A DNA stretch of 7,396 nt from Nitrospirales bacterium (GCA_029261305.1 JAJDBO010000178.1:1-7396); one strand, 5' to 3'; positions 1 to 7,043 are shown, numbered from the stretch's first letter. The notes: generated by a model from the letters alone, not told the origin. Made by a program: numbers and translations.

Positions 1-100
1 TGGACCTGAGAGCCCTAAAGCGCACAGCACTGGAAAGATTTGGCGCAAAGACGTAAACTTCCGTCCTAAATTTCCAAACTTCGTTGTCCAATAAAGTCAT
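1..100 (-). CDS. Possible N-terminal fragment of a divergent gene leaving the left edge
   Basis: A minus-strand reading frame starts at the ATG at 100-98 and stays open for 33 codons to the window edge. Its predicted start is MTLLDNEVWKFRTEVYVF. A GAGGA ribosome-binding sequence (complement of 109-113) lies 8 bases before this ATG, which is good spacing. A second in-frame ATG at 115-113 has no such site. If real, the gene is divergent from the large TPR gene, and the roughly 100 bases between them would hold both promoters. I recognise no family. A frame of this length is open by chance fairly often. A competing plus-strand frame ending at base 56 also looks protein-like, and both cannot be right. 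The call rests mainly on the ribosome-binding site. Confidence 0.25.
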   Translation of the reverse strand, partial: MTLLDNEVWKFRTEVYVFAPNLSSAVRFRALRS

Positions 101-186
101 GATGAACTTCCTCATGAGAGGCGTTTATGTCTTCTCGTTCCCTCCAGATTTATCTCCTGTCCTTTCTGACATGTATATTCAATCAT

Positions 187-190
187 AAGG
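187..190 (+). promoter_or_regulatory. Ribosome-binding site of the large TPR gene
   Basis: AAGG lies 9 bases before the ATG at 200, separated by a T-rich spacer. This supports the start at 200 over the ATG three codons downstream at 209. I found no convincing -35/-10 pair in 1-186. The TATATT at about 172-177 resembles a -10 box but lacks a -35 partner at the right distance. Confidence 0.55.
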
Positions 191-199
191 TTTTTTGAG

Positions 200-3100
200 A
201 TGAAAAGAATGAGAAGTCATTTATTATTTTTGGTATTGAGCATAACACTGTCTATTCTAGTCATGGCTTGTTGTGCGACTGCGGCAGAAGGTGTTGATCC
301 CAATGTAGTCGGCGTTTGGCAACTTGCCGTACCTGGACCAGGTGGCAAAGCAATTTGGATATGGGATATTCGTGCAAATGGAACTTATGAGTTTCGTATT
401 GAAGGGCTGGGAGCTCAAGGGGGTCACAGTGGGAAGTTGGTCGCCAAAAATGGTCAGTGGACATTGACGGCGACAACGATGAAGTACGCAGACGGCGGGA
501 AGTATCGGAATCCTGACCCCAATACTTTCATCGCGACAGGTCAATTGGGAACAGCGAGCTGGACACGTAAGGCGCCGGCTGTCGTGACAAACAAAAAGAT
601 TCCTTCGACACAGAAGTCTACAACTTCCCCTTCTTCAACATCACGGAAGCCATCGTCAGGTTCCAACCCCTTTACTGAACTCACGAAGAATCTCAAAAAG
701 GCTACGACTGTGAAGCCTGGAGTCAAGGCGTATCTCCTCGGACTGGATGCCTTGGAATCGGGTAAGTGGAGTGAGGCGCTTCAACAGTTCAAAGCCGCAC
801 TTCAACATGAACCGGAAAATCCTGATTATTTTGTGGCTCGTGGCGTGGGGTATACCTTTTCTCAAAAATTGAAAGAAGCCGAACAAGATTTCAAACGAGC
901 CAATCGTTTACGTGGAAATCACAAGCCAACGAAAATGTGGTGGGCGACCGTGGTTGGCATGCAAGGACGATATGATGAAGATGGGCTCATCTATCCGCCT
1001 GTCACCCGCGATCATTATGAAAATGCTATACGGAAACTGCGCGAATATGGAGAATTATCGTTTTGGCAAGGGGAAGAATATGCCGATCCTGAACAGCTTT
1101 CAACAGCACGTGAAAAGCAGAACGAAGCGATCCGTTCATTTCCGAGGTTGGCCAAGATGTTTGTGGAGCAGACCAAACCCGCTGGATCACGAGCGACTGG
1201 TGGGCCAAAAGGGGGATTAAGTACCATCCTTCGCCAACGGGGTATCGATCGATACAAAGCAGGACAATATCCGGGTGCCTACCGTGATCTTTCACATGCC
1301 TATCAAGCCAATCCTGATGACAAAGAAGTACTGTTTTATTTGGCGGAGTGCAAACGAATATTAGGATCGCCAGAAGGAGCCCGTGCTGATTACACGGCTG
1401 TGTTGTTGGAGCAACCAAACCACGCGAAGGCGATTCTCGGTCGCGCGCTTGCCCATGCATCGCTTGGTGATGCTCCGGCAGCAAGACGTGGCTTAGATAA
1501 AGTCCGTAAAATTGATCGAACACTTGGTTCACAATATGACAAGCAAATTACGAATGCTCTTACTAATTTCAGGACTGCACCAAATGAACAACGTAAGGCG
1601 GCTCTATTGGAGCAGCTACGGAAATCTGCACAGCAAGATGCCAATCGGGACACGTTAAGGCAATTGGCTGAGCGAGTCGTCAAGGTCAGCAACTATGGTC
1701 GGTTACGTGCAGACGAGCAATATCAAATGAAATTGACGGACTTGCGTCGTACCGCAAGTCGAAGAAACGCCACCGCCGATGATTTTGCGGCGTTGGGGCA
1801 GTATCTCTATGAGCAGGCATTGATTGTGGTGGGTGAAGCAGTTGAACCTCGAGCACGGAATCGCCCCTATCGTCCTCAAACGAAAAAAGGTCAGGACCGA
1901 GAACTGGCATTAGCTGAAGTCGCAGTGGATCATGCGTTAAAGCTGAACCCGAATCATCCACGTGCCTTGGCCTTTAAGGGCGCATGTCGTTTTAAACGTG
2001 CGAATGCTTGGGTGACGGCTGAGAAGTATTTATCTCGTGCGATTGATCTTGATAGTAAAGATCCAGTGATTCAGGACCTTTTTGCTGTTGTATTGGACTA
2101 CATTGCCTTTGTCCAAGCCTCGGCAGCCTCAGGATTGCGAGCCGTCGATACATGGGAAGACACCCATTACATTTATTACAGATATCCTTCCGAGGCCGAA
2201 ATACGTCGTGCGAATGAACTCGATGCCATTGCTCGGCGAATGTGGAAAAAGGCGCGGCGAGCCCTTGAACAAGCCATTGTCTCGGCTCCAAATTCGGCTC
2301 ATGCCTACTACTATCGATCCATTCTGTCCGAACGCGACAAGGACCGTGTGGGAGCTGCGACATGGCTGAAGAAAGCGCTTGAACTCGACCCCAAGTTTTT
2401 CGAAGCCGCTCAACGTCTCAGTACGATCGCCCACAAGAATGGGCAAACCCAACTCGCCTACACGGCTCAATCCATTGCGACCAATTTAGTGCATACGTCG
2501 GCGGCGCCAATGCTCAAATTGTCCTGGATCGAGTTTAAGCGTACGGCGTTTAATTCCGCATCCAAAGTGTTGAACATTGCCGCGAATTTAGATCCATCAG
2601 ATCCACGAGTGGCGGCTTACCAGGGGTCCGTGGCTCGTGAGACTGGTGATCATGCTCTCGCCGAGTCATGGTTCCTCGCTGCCGCGGCATTAGAAGAAGT
2701 GCGATTATTGTTTCTAGGCTTGAATGTGCGTGAACAAAAGGGGATGGACTACCGCCCGAATGATATATCAAGGTGGTTGGCTATCAACAATGCGGCAGCG
2801 ACTGAACAAAATCAGCAAGGCCATTATCAACAAACGCTCGGATCTCTGGGTGTCAATTTCAACATCTATGATCAGTCCAGCCTGGAAAGTAAATATACCA
2901 AAACGCCCTATGCGTTGTTGCCGGAAAAAATTGAAGATCCTTCGCGTATCCCCGAGGCTCCGACGATTGAGACGCTAATTTTGTGGTCAACCATACATGC
3001 GGCTAAAGCCAATGGTGAGCTGAAGCGCTATGATACGGCGATGAAACAGTATGAGTGGGCAGCAGCATTTGAATCCCGGAAACCACCGGCCATGGAGCAG

Positions 3101-3337
3101 GGGATGGCCGTGCGAATACCAGGCCTATGGGCCAGGCTCGGGATGGTGGATATTGAATTGCGAAAAGGCAATGGGAAGGCTGCCTCGGATCGTATGGGAT
3201 ATTATGGAAAACCATCCATTGCCACGCCTGCTATGAAGGCTGAAGCCGATCGGATACGAAATGCCATTGAGGATCTAGGTTTTAGTGCTGGTACTGATAT
3301 GCGTGATCGTAAAAGGCGAGAACGCGAGCGACACTAG
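200..3337 (+). CDS. Large exported TPR-repeat protein with an N-terminal beta domain
   Basis: This 1045-residue protein is probably a periplasmic or surface-attached scaffold; no enzyme motif is visible. Residues 1-29 form a signal peptide: basic MKRMR, a hydrophobic core at 8-22, and an ATAA-type cleavage site before Glu30. Cys24 follows VMA, a poor lipobox, so a lipoprotein is possible but less likely. Residues 36-123 look like a small beta domain rich in Gly and Trp, with paired GxW and GTYEF strands, resembling lipocalin-like folds. A Ser/Thr/Pro/Lys-rich linker spans about 125-157. TPR-like helix pairs are seen near 175-240, 346-440, 567-620, 681-765 and 783-835, with characteristic LDP, LNP and AL-x-LDP turns. 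Residues 440-560, 635-680 and 840-920 are non-TPR insertions. Another helical stretch (924-1030) precedes a very basic tail of Arg and Lys. TPRs normally bind proteins or peptides; the partner here is unknown. It is monocistronic and converges on the DUF2007 gene. Confidence 0.9.
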   Translation: MKRMRSHLLFLVLSITLSILVMACCATAAEGVDPNVVGVWQLAVPGPGGKAIWIWDIRANGTYEFRIEGLGAQGGHSGKLVAKNGQWTLTATTMKYADGGKYRNPDPNTFIATGQLGTASWTRKAPAVVTNKKIPSTQKSTTSPSSTSRKPSSGSNPFTELTKNLKKATTVKPGVKAYLLGLDALESGKWSEALQQFKAALQHEPENPDYFVARGVGYTFSQKLKEAEQDFKRANRLRGNHKPTKMWWATVVGMQGRYDEDGLIYPPVTRDHYENAIRKLREYGELSFWQGEEYADPEQLSTAREKQNEAIRSFPRLAKMFVEQTKPAGSRATGGPKGGLSTILRQRGIDRYKAGQYPGAYRDLSHAYQANPDDKEVLFYLAECKRILGSPEGARADYTAVLLEQPNHAKAILGRALAHASLGDAPAARRGLDKVRKIDRTLGSQYDKQITNALTNFRTAPNEQRKAALLEQLRKSAQQDANRDTLRQLAERVVKVSNYGRLRADEQYQMKLTDLRRTASRRNATADDFAALGQYLYEQALIVVGEAVEPRARNRPYRPQTKKGQDRELALAEVAVDHALKLNPNHPRALAFKGACRFKRANAWVTAEKYLSRAIDLDSKDPVIQDLFAVVLDYIAFVQASAASGLRAVDTWEDTHYIYYRYPSEAEIRRANELDAIARRMWKKARRALEQAIVSAPNSAHAYYYRSILSERDKDRVGAATWLKKALELDPKFFEAAQRLSTIAHKNGQTQLAYTAQSIATNLVHTSAAPMLKLSWIEFKRTAFNSASKVLNIAANLDPSDPRVAAYQGSVARETGDHALAESWFLAAAALEEVRLLFLGLNVREQKGMDYRPNDISRWLAINNAAATEQNQQGHYQQTLGSLGVNFNIYDQSSLESKYTKTPYALLPEKIEDPSRIPEAPTIETLILWSTIHAAKANGELKRYDTAMKQYEWAAAFESRKPPAMEQGMAVRIPGLWARLGMVDIELRKGNGKAASDRMGYYGKPSIATPAMKAEADRIRNAIEDLGFSAGTDMRDRKRRERERH

Positions 3338-3352
3338 AGGTATCCGGTGACC

Positions 3353-3388
3353 TTGGGGGGGCGGTGAGCCTTTGCGCTTGCCCTCCAA
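3353..3388 (+). terminator. Hairpin just after the large TPR gene, possible weak terminator
   Basis: TTGGGGGG at 3353-3360 pairs with CCCTCCAA at 3381-3388, 8 bp with one G-U pair. GCG/CGC (3361-3363 with 3375-3377) can extend it across a 3-base bulge. It begins 15 bases after the stop at 3337. The G-U pair becomes a C-A mismatch in the opposite RNA, so the fold favours the plus transcript. No U-tract follows, so it is not a classical Rho-independent terminator. It could instead protect the mRNA 3' end. The rest of the 94-base convergent gap (3338-3431) shows nothing else. Confidence 0.3.
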
Positions 3389-3431
3389 CAGTGATCTGTA
3401 TACAAGAGCTTCCTGAGTTAAATTGTGAATG

Positions 3432-3743
3432 TTACCCTCGCTCCTCCCCGCAATTCCAGCAGGTTGTGAAATCTTTTTCGTGTGATTCCCCACATTTTGA
3501 GCATATCCATGCTGTGACTTCCGCTGGTTGGCCTTGCCGCCAACTTTCTAAGAATTCTTGAGCTTGGGGGAAGTCGTCATTGTTCACCACCCAAAGCTCA
3601 GGAAACACTTCGGCAAAGGGAACCTCACCAGCCAAGGATGATCCCTGCTGGTTCTTCACCGTACACAGAATCCCTTCCTGCTCAAGGATTTCTTTGAGGG
3701 ATTCAACTTCCATGAGTAGAGGAGAGACAAACAGTTTGAGCAT
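3432..3743 (-). CDS. DUF2007 protein with C-terminal zinc ribbon
   Basis: This 103-residue cytoplasmic protein has no signal peptide or membrane segment. Residues 1-68 fit the DUF2007 family (annotated as putative signal-transducing protein): it opens MLKLFVSPLLMEVESLKEIL, a strand then helix, and then has the ILCTV strand, a Gly/Ser loop, ELWVVNNDDF and an AQEFLESW helix. The family is structurally related to ACT-like or PII-like small folds, but its biochemical role is not established. Residues 79-100 form a zinc ribbon with Cys81-x2-Cys84 and Cys95-x2-Cys98, probably binding one structural zinc ion. This N-terminal DUF2007 plus C-terminal ribbon architecture is a known arrangement. An AGGA site lies 4 bases before the ATG, slightly close but acceptable. 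It follows the purine permease gene by 81 bases on the same strand and may be cotranscribed with it. A functional link to purine uptake is only suggested by position. Confidence 0.85.
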   Translation of the reverse strand: MLKLFVSPLLMEVESLKEILEQEGILCTVKNQQGSSLAGEVPFAEVFPELWVVNNDDFPQAQEFLESWRQGQPAEVTAWICSKCGESHEKDFTTCWNCGEERG

Positions 3744-3747
3744 GAGG

Positions 3748-3752
3748 TCCTT
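3748..3752 (-). promoter_or_regulatory. Ribosome-binding site of the DUF2007 gene
   Basis: On the minus strand AAGGA precedes the ATG at 3743, with four bases between. It supports this start, which also matches where DUF2007 proteins usually begin. Further upstream, TATAGAAT (complement of 3773-3780) resembles a -10 box, but I see no good -35 partner, so a private promoter in the 81-base gap is unproven. Confidence 0.5.
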
Positions 3753-3824
3753 TTGGGTTTCGGGTGAGCTCTATTCTATACGAAGGAGATTCCGAATGCC
3801 TATAGGTTTAATGCAACCATTGAT

Positions 3825-5162
3825 TTACGACAACCAAAAGTATCCGATAAGCAACGAGGCTCCAAACCCATACATCAACCATGGCACTTCTACACCTCGA
3901 CCTGTGGCGAGTTTGAGGAGACAATAAGATATGATCCCGAAGGCAATACCATCGGCGATGCTGACGGTGAGGGGCATGAGGAGCATGGTGAGAAATGCTG
4001 GTATGGATTCGGTAGGATCCTTCCATGAGATCTCGCCGATACCTTTGAGCATGAAGCTGCCGATGACGATAAGAGTTGGAGCGATGACCGGATTGAGTTG
4101 TAGCCCTTCAGGGGTTACGTAACCTTTGCTGATCATTTGGACGAGCGGAAAAAAGAAGAGTGCGAGGAGAAACAACCCAGCCGTCGCAATGTTGGCGAGG
4201 CCTGTGCGAGCGCCGGAGGCTACACCCGCAGCACTTTCCACGAAGCAGGTGAGTGTTGAGGTCCCCATGACGGCTCCAAGGGTAATGCCTGTGGCATCGG
4301 CGGTCAGGGCTTTCTCGCCATGAGGCAAATGTCCACTCTGTACAAGCCTGGCTTGCGTCGAGATCCCAATAACTGTGCCAATCGTATCGAACACCGCTAA
4401 AAAGAAAAAAATCAAAATAGCTGTTACACCAGCCTGAGAAAACAGTCCGATGAAATCAAGTTGAAAGAAGGTAGGAGTAAGAGAGGGGGGAGCGCTGGCT
4501 ATGCCAGAAAATGTGACTAAGCCAAAGGGCAGTCCCAAACCTGACGTGACGAGGATTCCGACAAGGATAGCTGCTCGGAATCCCAGTGAAAGGAGAACAC
4601 TTGTGATGGCGAGGCCTGTGAGTGCTAACAATGTTGGTGGACTGGTGAGGTCACCAAGACCGATTAAGATGCTAGGTCGATCGACGACAATTCCCGCCCA
4701 TTGAAAACCGATAAACGAGATCAGCAGACCAATCCCAACGGCGATGGCATGTTTGAGTGAGGATGGGACGGCATTCAACAGGTGTGTTCTGAGACCCACG
4801 CGGCTTAGCACGAAAAATAACATGCCTGCCACAAATATCGCGCCTAATGCAGTTTGCCACGGAAGGCCCATTCCTCCTGCACTCACGGCTCCACATACCG
4901 TAAATGTGAAAAAAAAGTTGTGGCCCATTGCCGGAGCCATGGCTATGGGAAAGTTGGCATACAGGCCCATGATGAGAGTGGCGAACGCGCTGGCGACACA
5001 GGTGGCGACCATCACTGCGCCAAAATCCATTCCGGTGGCCGACAACAATGTTGGTTGGACAAAGATGATGTAAGACAGAGTAAAGAAGGTGGTGGTGCCA
5101 CCGAGCAATTCCGTGTGAACGGTCGTGCCTCTTGCCGAAAGGTGAAAGAATTTTTCCAACAT
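3825..5162 (-). CDS. NCS2/AzgA-type purine nucleobase permease
   Basis: This 445-residue inner-membrane protein should import adenine, guanine or hypoxanthine with protons. Family landmarks appear in order: LEKFFHLSARGTTVHTELLG at 2-21, YIIFVQPTLLSATGMD at 31-46, the TM3 substrate loop IAMAPAMGHNFFF at 73-85, the TM8 motif FDTIGTVIG at 258-266, and the TM10 motif GTSTLTCFVESAAGVASGARTG at 300-321 (Cys306, Glu309). By analogy with characterised AzgA and UraA proteins, Asn82, Asp259 and Glu309 are the likely substrate-site residues. About 12 to 14 hydrophobic spans are visible, ending at the C-terminus. The length matches the family. The frame extends 32 codons upstream to a TTG, but those residues are low-quality, while homology starts exactly at this ATG, so the shorter start is preferred. 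No Shine-Dalgarno is visible before it. Exact substrate cannot be read from sequence. It lies between an exported TPR protein and a DUF2007 gene. Confidence 0.9.
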   Translation of the reverse strand: MLEKFFHLSARGTTVHTELLGGTTTFFTLSYIIFVQPTLLSATGMDFGAVMVATCVASAFATLIMGLYANFPIAMAPAMGHNFFFTFTVCGAVSAGGMGLPWQTALGAIFVAGMLFFVLSRVGLRTHLLNAVPSSLKHAIAVGIGLLISFIGFQWAGIVVDRPSILIGLGDLTSPPTLLALTGLAITSVLLSLGFRAAILVGILVTSGLGLPFGLVTFSGIASAPPSLTPTFFQLDFIGLFSQAGVTAILIFFFLAVFDTIGTVIGISTQARLVQSGHLPHGEKALTADATGITLGAVMGTSTLTCFVESAAGVASGARTGLANIATAGLFLLALFFFPLVQMISKGYVTPEGLQLNPVIAPTLIVIGSFMLKGIGEISWKDPTESIPAFLTMLLMPLTVSIADGIAFGIISYCLLKLATGRGVEVPWLMYGFGASLLIGYFWLS

Positions 5163-5163
5163 C

Positions 5164-5185
5164 GTGAATGAATGGTGAATGAGTG
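5164..5185 (-). repeat. Two 11-bp tandem repeats abutting the permease start codon
   Basis: On the plus strand GTGAATGAATG (5164-5174) is followed directly by GTGAATGAGTG (5175-5185), differing at one base. On the coding strand this reads CACTCATTCAC then CATTCATTCAC, ending one base before the ATG. It occupies the position of a ribosome-binding site, and no purine-rich GGAG-like sequence is present. It may be a chance repeat, a regulator site with one helical-turn period, or a translation-control element. Confidence 0.45.
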
Positions 5186-5216
5186 AGAGGGATCCCAGTG
5201 AAAGAGAGAGTCGAAG

Positions 5217-5245
5217 ACATTCCTGGTTCAACATGCCAGGAATGT
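5217..5245 (-). promoter_or_regulatory. Perfect 10-bp inverted repeat in the permease leader
   Basis: ACATTCCTGG at 5217-5226 and CCAGGAATGT at 5236-5245 are exact reverse complements separated by 9 bases. The element lies 54 bases before the permease ATG and 49 bases after the upstream TPR stop. As RNA it forms a 10-bp hairpin with a 9-base loop. No U-tract follows, so it is not an intrinsic terminator. As DNA it looks like a dimeric repressor operator. A weak promoter can be drawn across it: TTGGCT (complement of 5253-5258), a 17-base spacer, then CATGTT (complement of 5230-5235) inside the loop. That promoter is only a suggestion, since its -10 matches poorly. I do not see the conserved loops of a purine riboswitch. 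Confidence 0.5.
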
Positions 5246-5294
5246 ATGGATTAGCCAAGCGCCTTATTGGGAATGCCTCGATTGGCGTTGGTGT

Positions 5295-6962
5295 TTATGG
5301 TTTTTTTGATTCAATAATGCGGAACCAGACTTCATCCACATGGGTTGCTGCCGATACCTGGTCGCCCATGAAGAGATCTACGCGGTAGATGCCAATGGGC
5401 CACCCTTGTTCAGGAGCGCGCAAGATAAAATATCCCGACTGTTCATTGTTGGTCAGCTCAACGGTGTCTCGTCCAAGAGGGGGTTGAGGTGATCCCGTAC
5501 TGCCAGGTTCAAGCACATATTCCGCCGTTAATTGGATGGCATCGTAGGAGGGGAGGAGTACACCAAAAACGAGGGTAATTTCAGGGTCATCTGGATGAAA
5601 CGTATCTCGCGGATTCAGTGGCAAGAAATCATGCGTGCCGGTTTGAAGATCATCTCGTTCCACAGCTTGAGCGGGAATAATATGGCTGAACCAGGCACGA
5701 AAGGAGTCACGCCCAATGGTGGCATCTCGATCAGATAGCGGGATGGAAACCAGTTGGTTTTGGGGCCGGGGTTGATTCTCTTGATCAAGGAATACGGATG
5801 AATCCGGTTCTTCTGGGTTCGACGGTAATAAGGGTGTATCCGTAAGTTGGCCTAAACGGGTGGCGTGTTCAATCGCTTCTGTTCGTGCAGCCTCCACTTT
5901 GTGTAATTGGGGGAAGGTCATCGAGTAAATGGGTTCACGACGCCAATGTTCAATGGCCAAGACTCGATCAAAATGTTTGCGGGCTTCATCCCATTGCTCT
6001 AATTGAGCAAGACATTGCCCAATGCGGAAGATTGCGTCTGGGTAAATGTCGCCATCGGGACTTAAGGTAATGCTTTCTTTCATGGCTTGGATGGCTTCGG
6101 CATATCGGCTCAAGGCCATCAGGGTTTTTCCAAGATCGTAAGGGGCTCGATGGTCATCGGGTTTGATGGCCATTACTTGTCTTAATAAGGGTTCAGCTTC
6201 TTGAAACTGTTCCTTTTTCATTAACGCCCAGGCATGGCCACGAGTCAGAGCCCATTCACGATTGCGGGAGGCTCCCTCTCGGGTGGCCCCGAAGGGTTGG
6301 TTGCGGCGTCCTTTGTCAGTGGTCCCTCCGTCAACAATGCTCAGAAGCCGTTGGGCTCCAGCCTGGATGGATGATCCTGGCGAAGCCTCTGTGAGCACGT
6401 GATTGACGATGGCTTGTGCATCGTTGTTTCTCAGCACATCGTACAAGGTTCGTGCGAGGGTGAGGTGCCATCGTAATTGTCCAGGGGCTAAGGCTATCGC
6501 GTTCCAATATACGGGAATCGCTTGTTCGAGATGATCTTCACGTCGGAGTGCGTTGCCTAATCGGTACTGTAATACTGGGTTGGTCGGTTCTGCTTCCGTG
6601 AGGTGTTCTAATTCTTGAATGGCATTAGCTCCGTCCCCCATTCTGGCGAGGAGACTCCATTTTGCCCAACGAGCCTCGATTTTCTTTGGTGCCAGATGGA
6701 TAGCACGATCATAGGCGGCGAGTGCAGCTGGATTTTGTCGCTGAAGCAGGAGTAGGTCACCACGGAGTTTATGCAATTGAGCGTCATCGGATGCGGAGGT
6801 AAGCATCTCATTGACGGTGGTGAGTGCAAGGCCGATTTGTCCCTCACTCCAGAGTTGTTGAATGTGTTCAATGTTGTGCTGAACCTGATCCTGTTCTGCC
6901 TGAGTGGGCATTGCCGAAAGACATAAGAGGATAACCAGAATTGTCATGCTGTGTATTCGCAC
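5295..6962 (-). CDS. Exported TPR-repeat protein with C-terminal beta domain
   Basis: This 555-residue protein is probably periplasmic or outer-surface. From a GTG start at 6962 it has a short signal peptide: MRIHSMTILVILLCLSAM then PTQA, with likely cleavage after Ala22. TPR motifs occupy about 62-158, including A-LAAYDRAIHLAP near 79-91 and LEQAIPVYWNAIALAP near 145-160. A second block spans about 240-340: EAEPLLRQVMAIKPDDHRAP, then EAIQAMKESITLSPDG, then DEARKHFDRVLAIE. Residues 375-440 are a polar, Pro-rich connector. Residues 443-552 look like an Ig-like beta domain, with an ITLVFGVLLP strand, a WPIGIYRVDLFMGD hairpin and a VDEVWFRI final strand. The upstream TTG at 7007 would lengthen it by 15 residues but lacks a ribosome-binding site, whereas the GTG has an excellent one. 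TPR proteins act by binding partners; none can be named. It shares the exported TPR theme with the 200-3337 gene but not its domain order. Confidence 0.88.
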   Translation of the reverse strand: MRIHSMTILVILLCLSAMPTQAEQDQVQHNIEHIQQLWSEGQIGLALTTVNEMLTSASDDAQLHKLRGDLLLLQRQNPAALAAYDRAIHLAPKKIEARWAKWSLLARMGDGANAIQELEHLTEAEPTNPVLQYRLGNALRREDHLEQAIPVYWNAIALAPGQLRWHLTLARTLYDVLRNNDAQAIVNHVLTEASPGSSIQAGAQRLLSIVDGGTTDKGRRNQPFGATREGASRNREWALTRGHAWALMKKEQFQEAEPLLRQVMAIKPDDHRAPYDLGKTLMALSRYAEAIQAMKESITLSPDGDIYPDAIFRIGQCLAQLEQWDEARKHFDRVLAIEHWRREPIYSMTFPQLHKVEAARTEAIEHATRLGQLTDTPLLPSNPEEPDSSVFLDQENQPRPQNQLVSIPLSDRDATIGRDSFRAWFSHIIPAQAVERDDLQTGTHDFLPLNPRDTFHPDDPEITLVFGVLLPSYDAIQLTAEYVLEPGSTGSPQPPLGRDTVELTNNEQSGYFILRAPEQGWPIGIYRVDLFMGDQVSAATHVDEVWFRIIESKKP

Positions 6963-6968
6963 GGATTT

Positions 6969-6974
6969 TCTCCG
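6969..6974 (-). promoter_or_regulatory. Ribosome-binding site that fixes the GTG start of the second TPR gene
   Basis: CGGAGA on the minus strand contains GGAG (complement of 6970-6973), exactly 7 bases before the GTG at 6962-6960. Neither the upstream TTG at 7007 nor the ATG at 6947 has a comparable site. The GTG start also gives a compact signal peptide of standard length. Confidence 0.7.
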
Positions 6975-7013
6975 AAATGTGTCTTGAAAGTTGAAAATGG
7001 AACGCAACGGGAG

Positions 7014-7043
7014 ATGATACTTGATTCAGGGTAGTCTTTTGAA
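7014..7043 (-). promoter_or_regulatory. Candidate sigma-70-like promoter of the second TPR gene
   Basis: TTCAAA (complement of 7038-7043, four of six consensus matches) is followed after 18 bases by TATCAT (complement of 7014-7019, five of six). Transcription would begin near 7007, giving a leader of about 45 bases before the GTG at 6962. The gap from 6963 to 7122 otherwise holds only a short GGCC/GGCC hairpin near 7067-7079. This is a pattern match by eye only. Confidence 0.3.

Noticed and set aside
3..56. Plus-strand frame at the left edge reading DLRALKRTALERFGAKT then stop, a possible C-terminus
   Set aside because: Only 17 codons are visible, too few to separate from chance. It overlaps the minus-strand candidate that has a ribosome-binding site. 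Kept as an alternative, not a call.
1026..1532. 168-codon minus-strand frame inside the large TPR gene
   Set aside because: Lies wholly opposite a strongly supported coding region. The translation is irregular, rich in Cys, His and Pro, with no domain.
200..3337. Lipoprotein anchoring of the large TPR protein at Cys24
   Set aside because: The residues before Cys24 (VMA) include Met at -2, which fits the lipobox poorly, and a normal signal-peptidase I site follows at Ala29. Left as a minor possibility.
4672..5220. 182-codon minus-strand frame overlapping the permease gene out of frame
   Set aside because: Its translation is rich in His, Arg and Ser and lacks family features, while the overlapping frame is an unmistakable NCS2 permease. 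It is a shadow.
5163..5258. 32-codon N-terminal extension of the permease to a TTG start
   Set aside because: The extension would translate through the inverted repeat and tandem repeats. It has no good ribosome-binding site, only AAGG three bases from the TTG, and the family begins at the internal Met.
5163..5294. Purine riboswitch before the permease gene
   Set aside because: The gap was scanned on the coding strand for the conserved purine aptamer junction and loop sequences. None is seen; only a simple hairpin is present.
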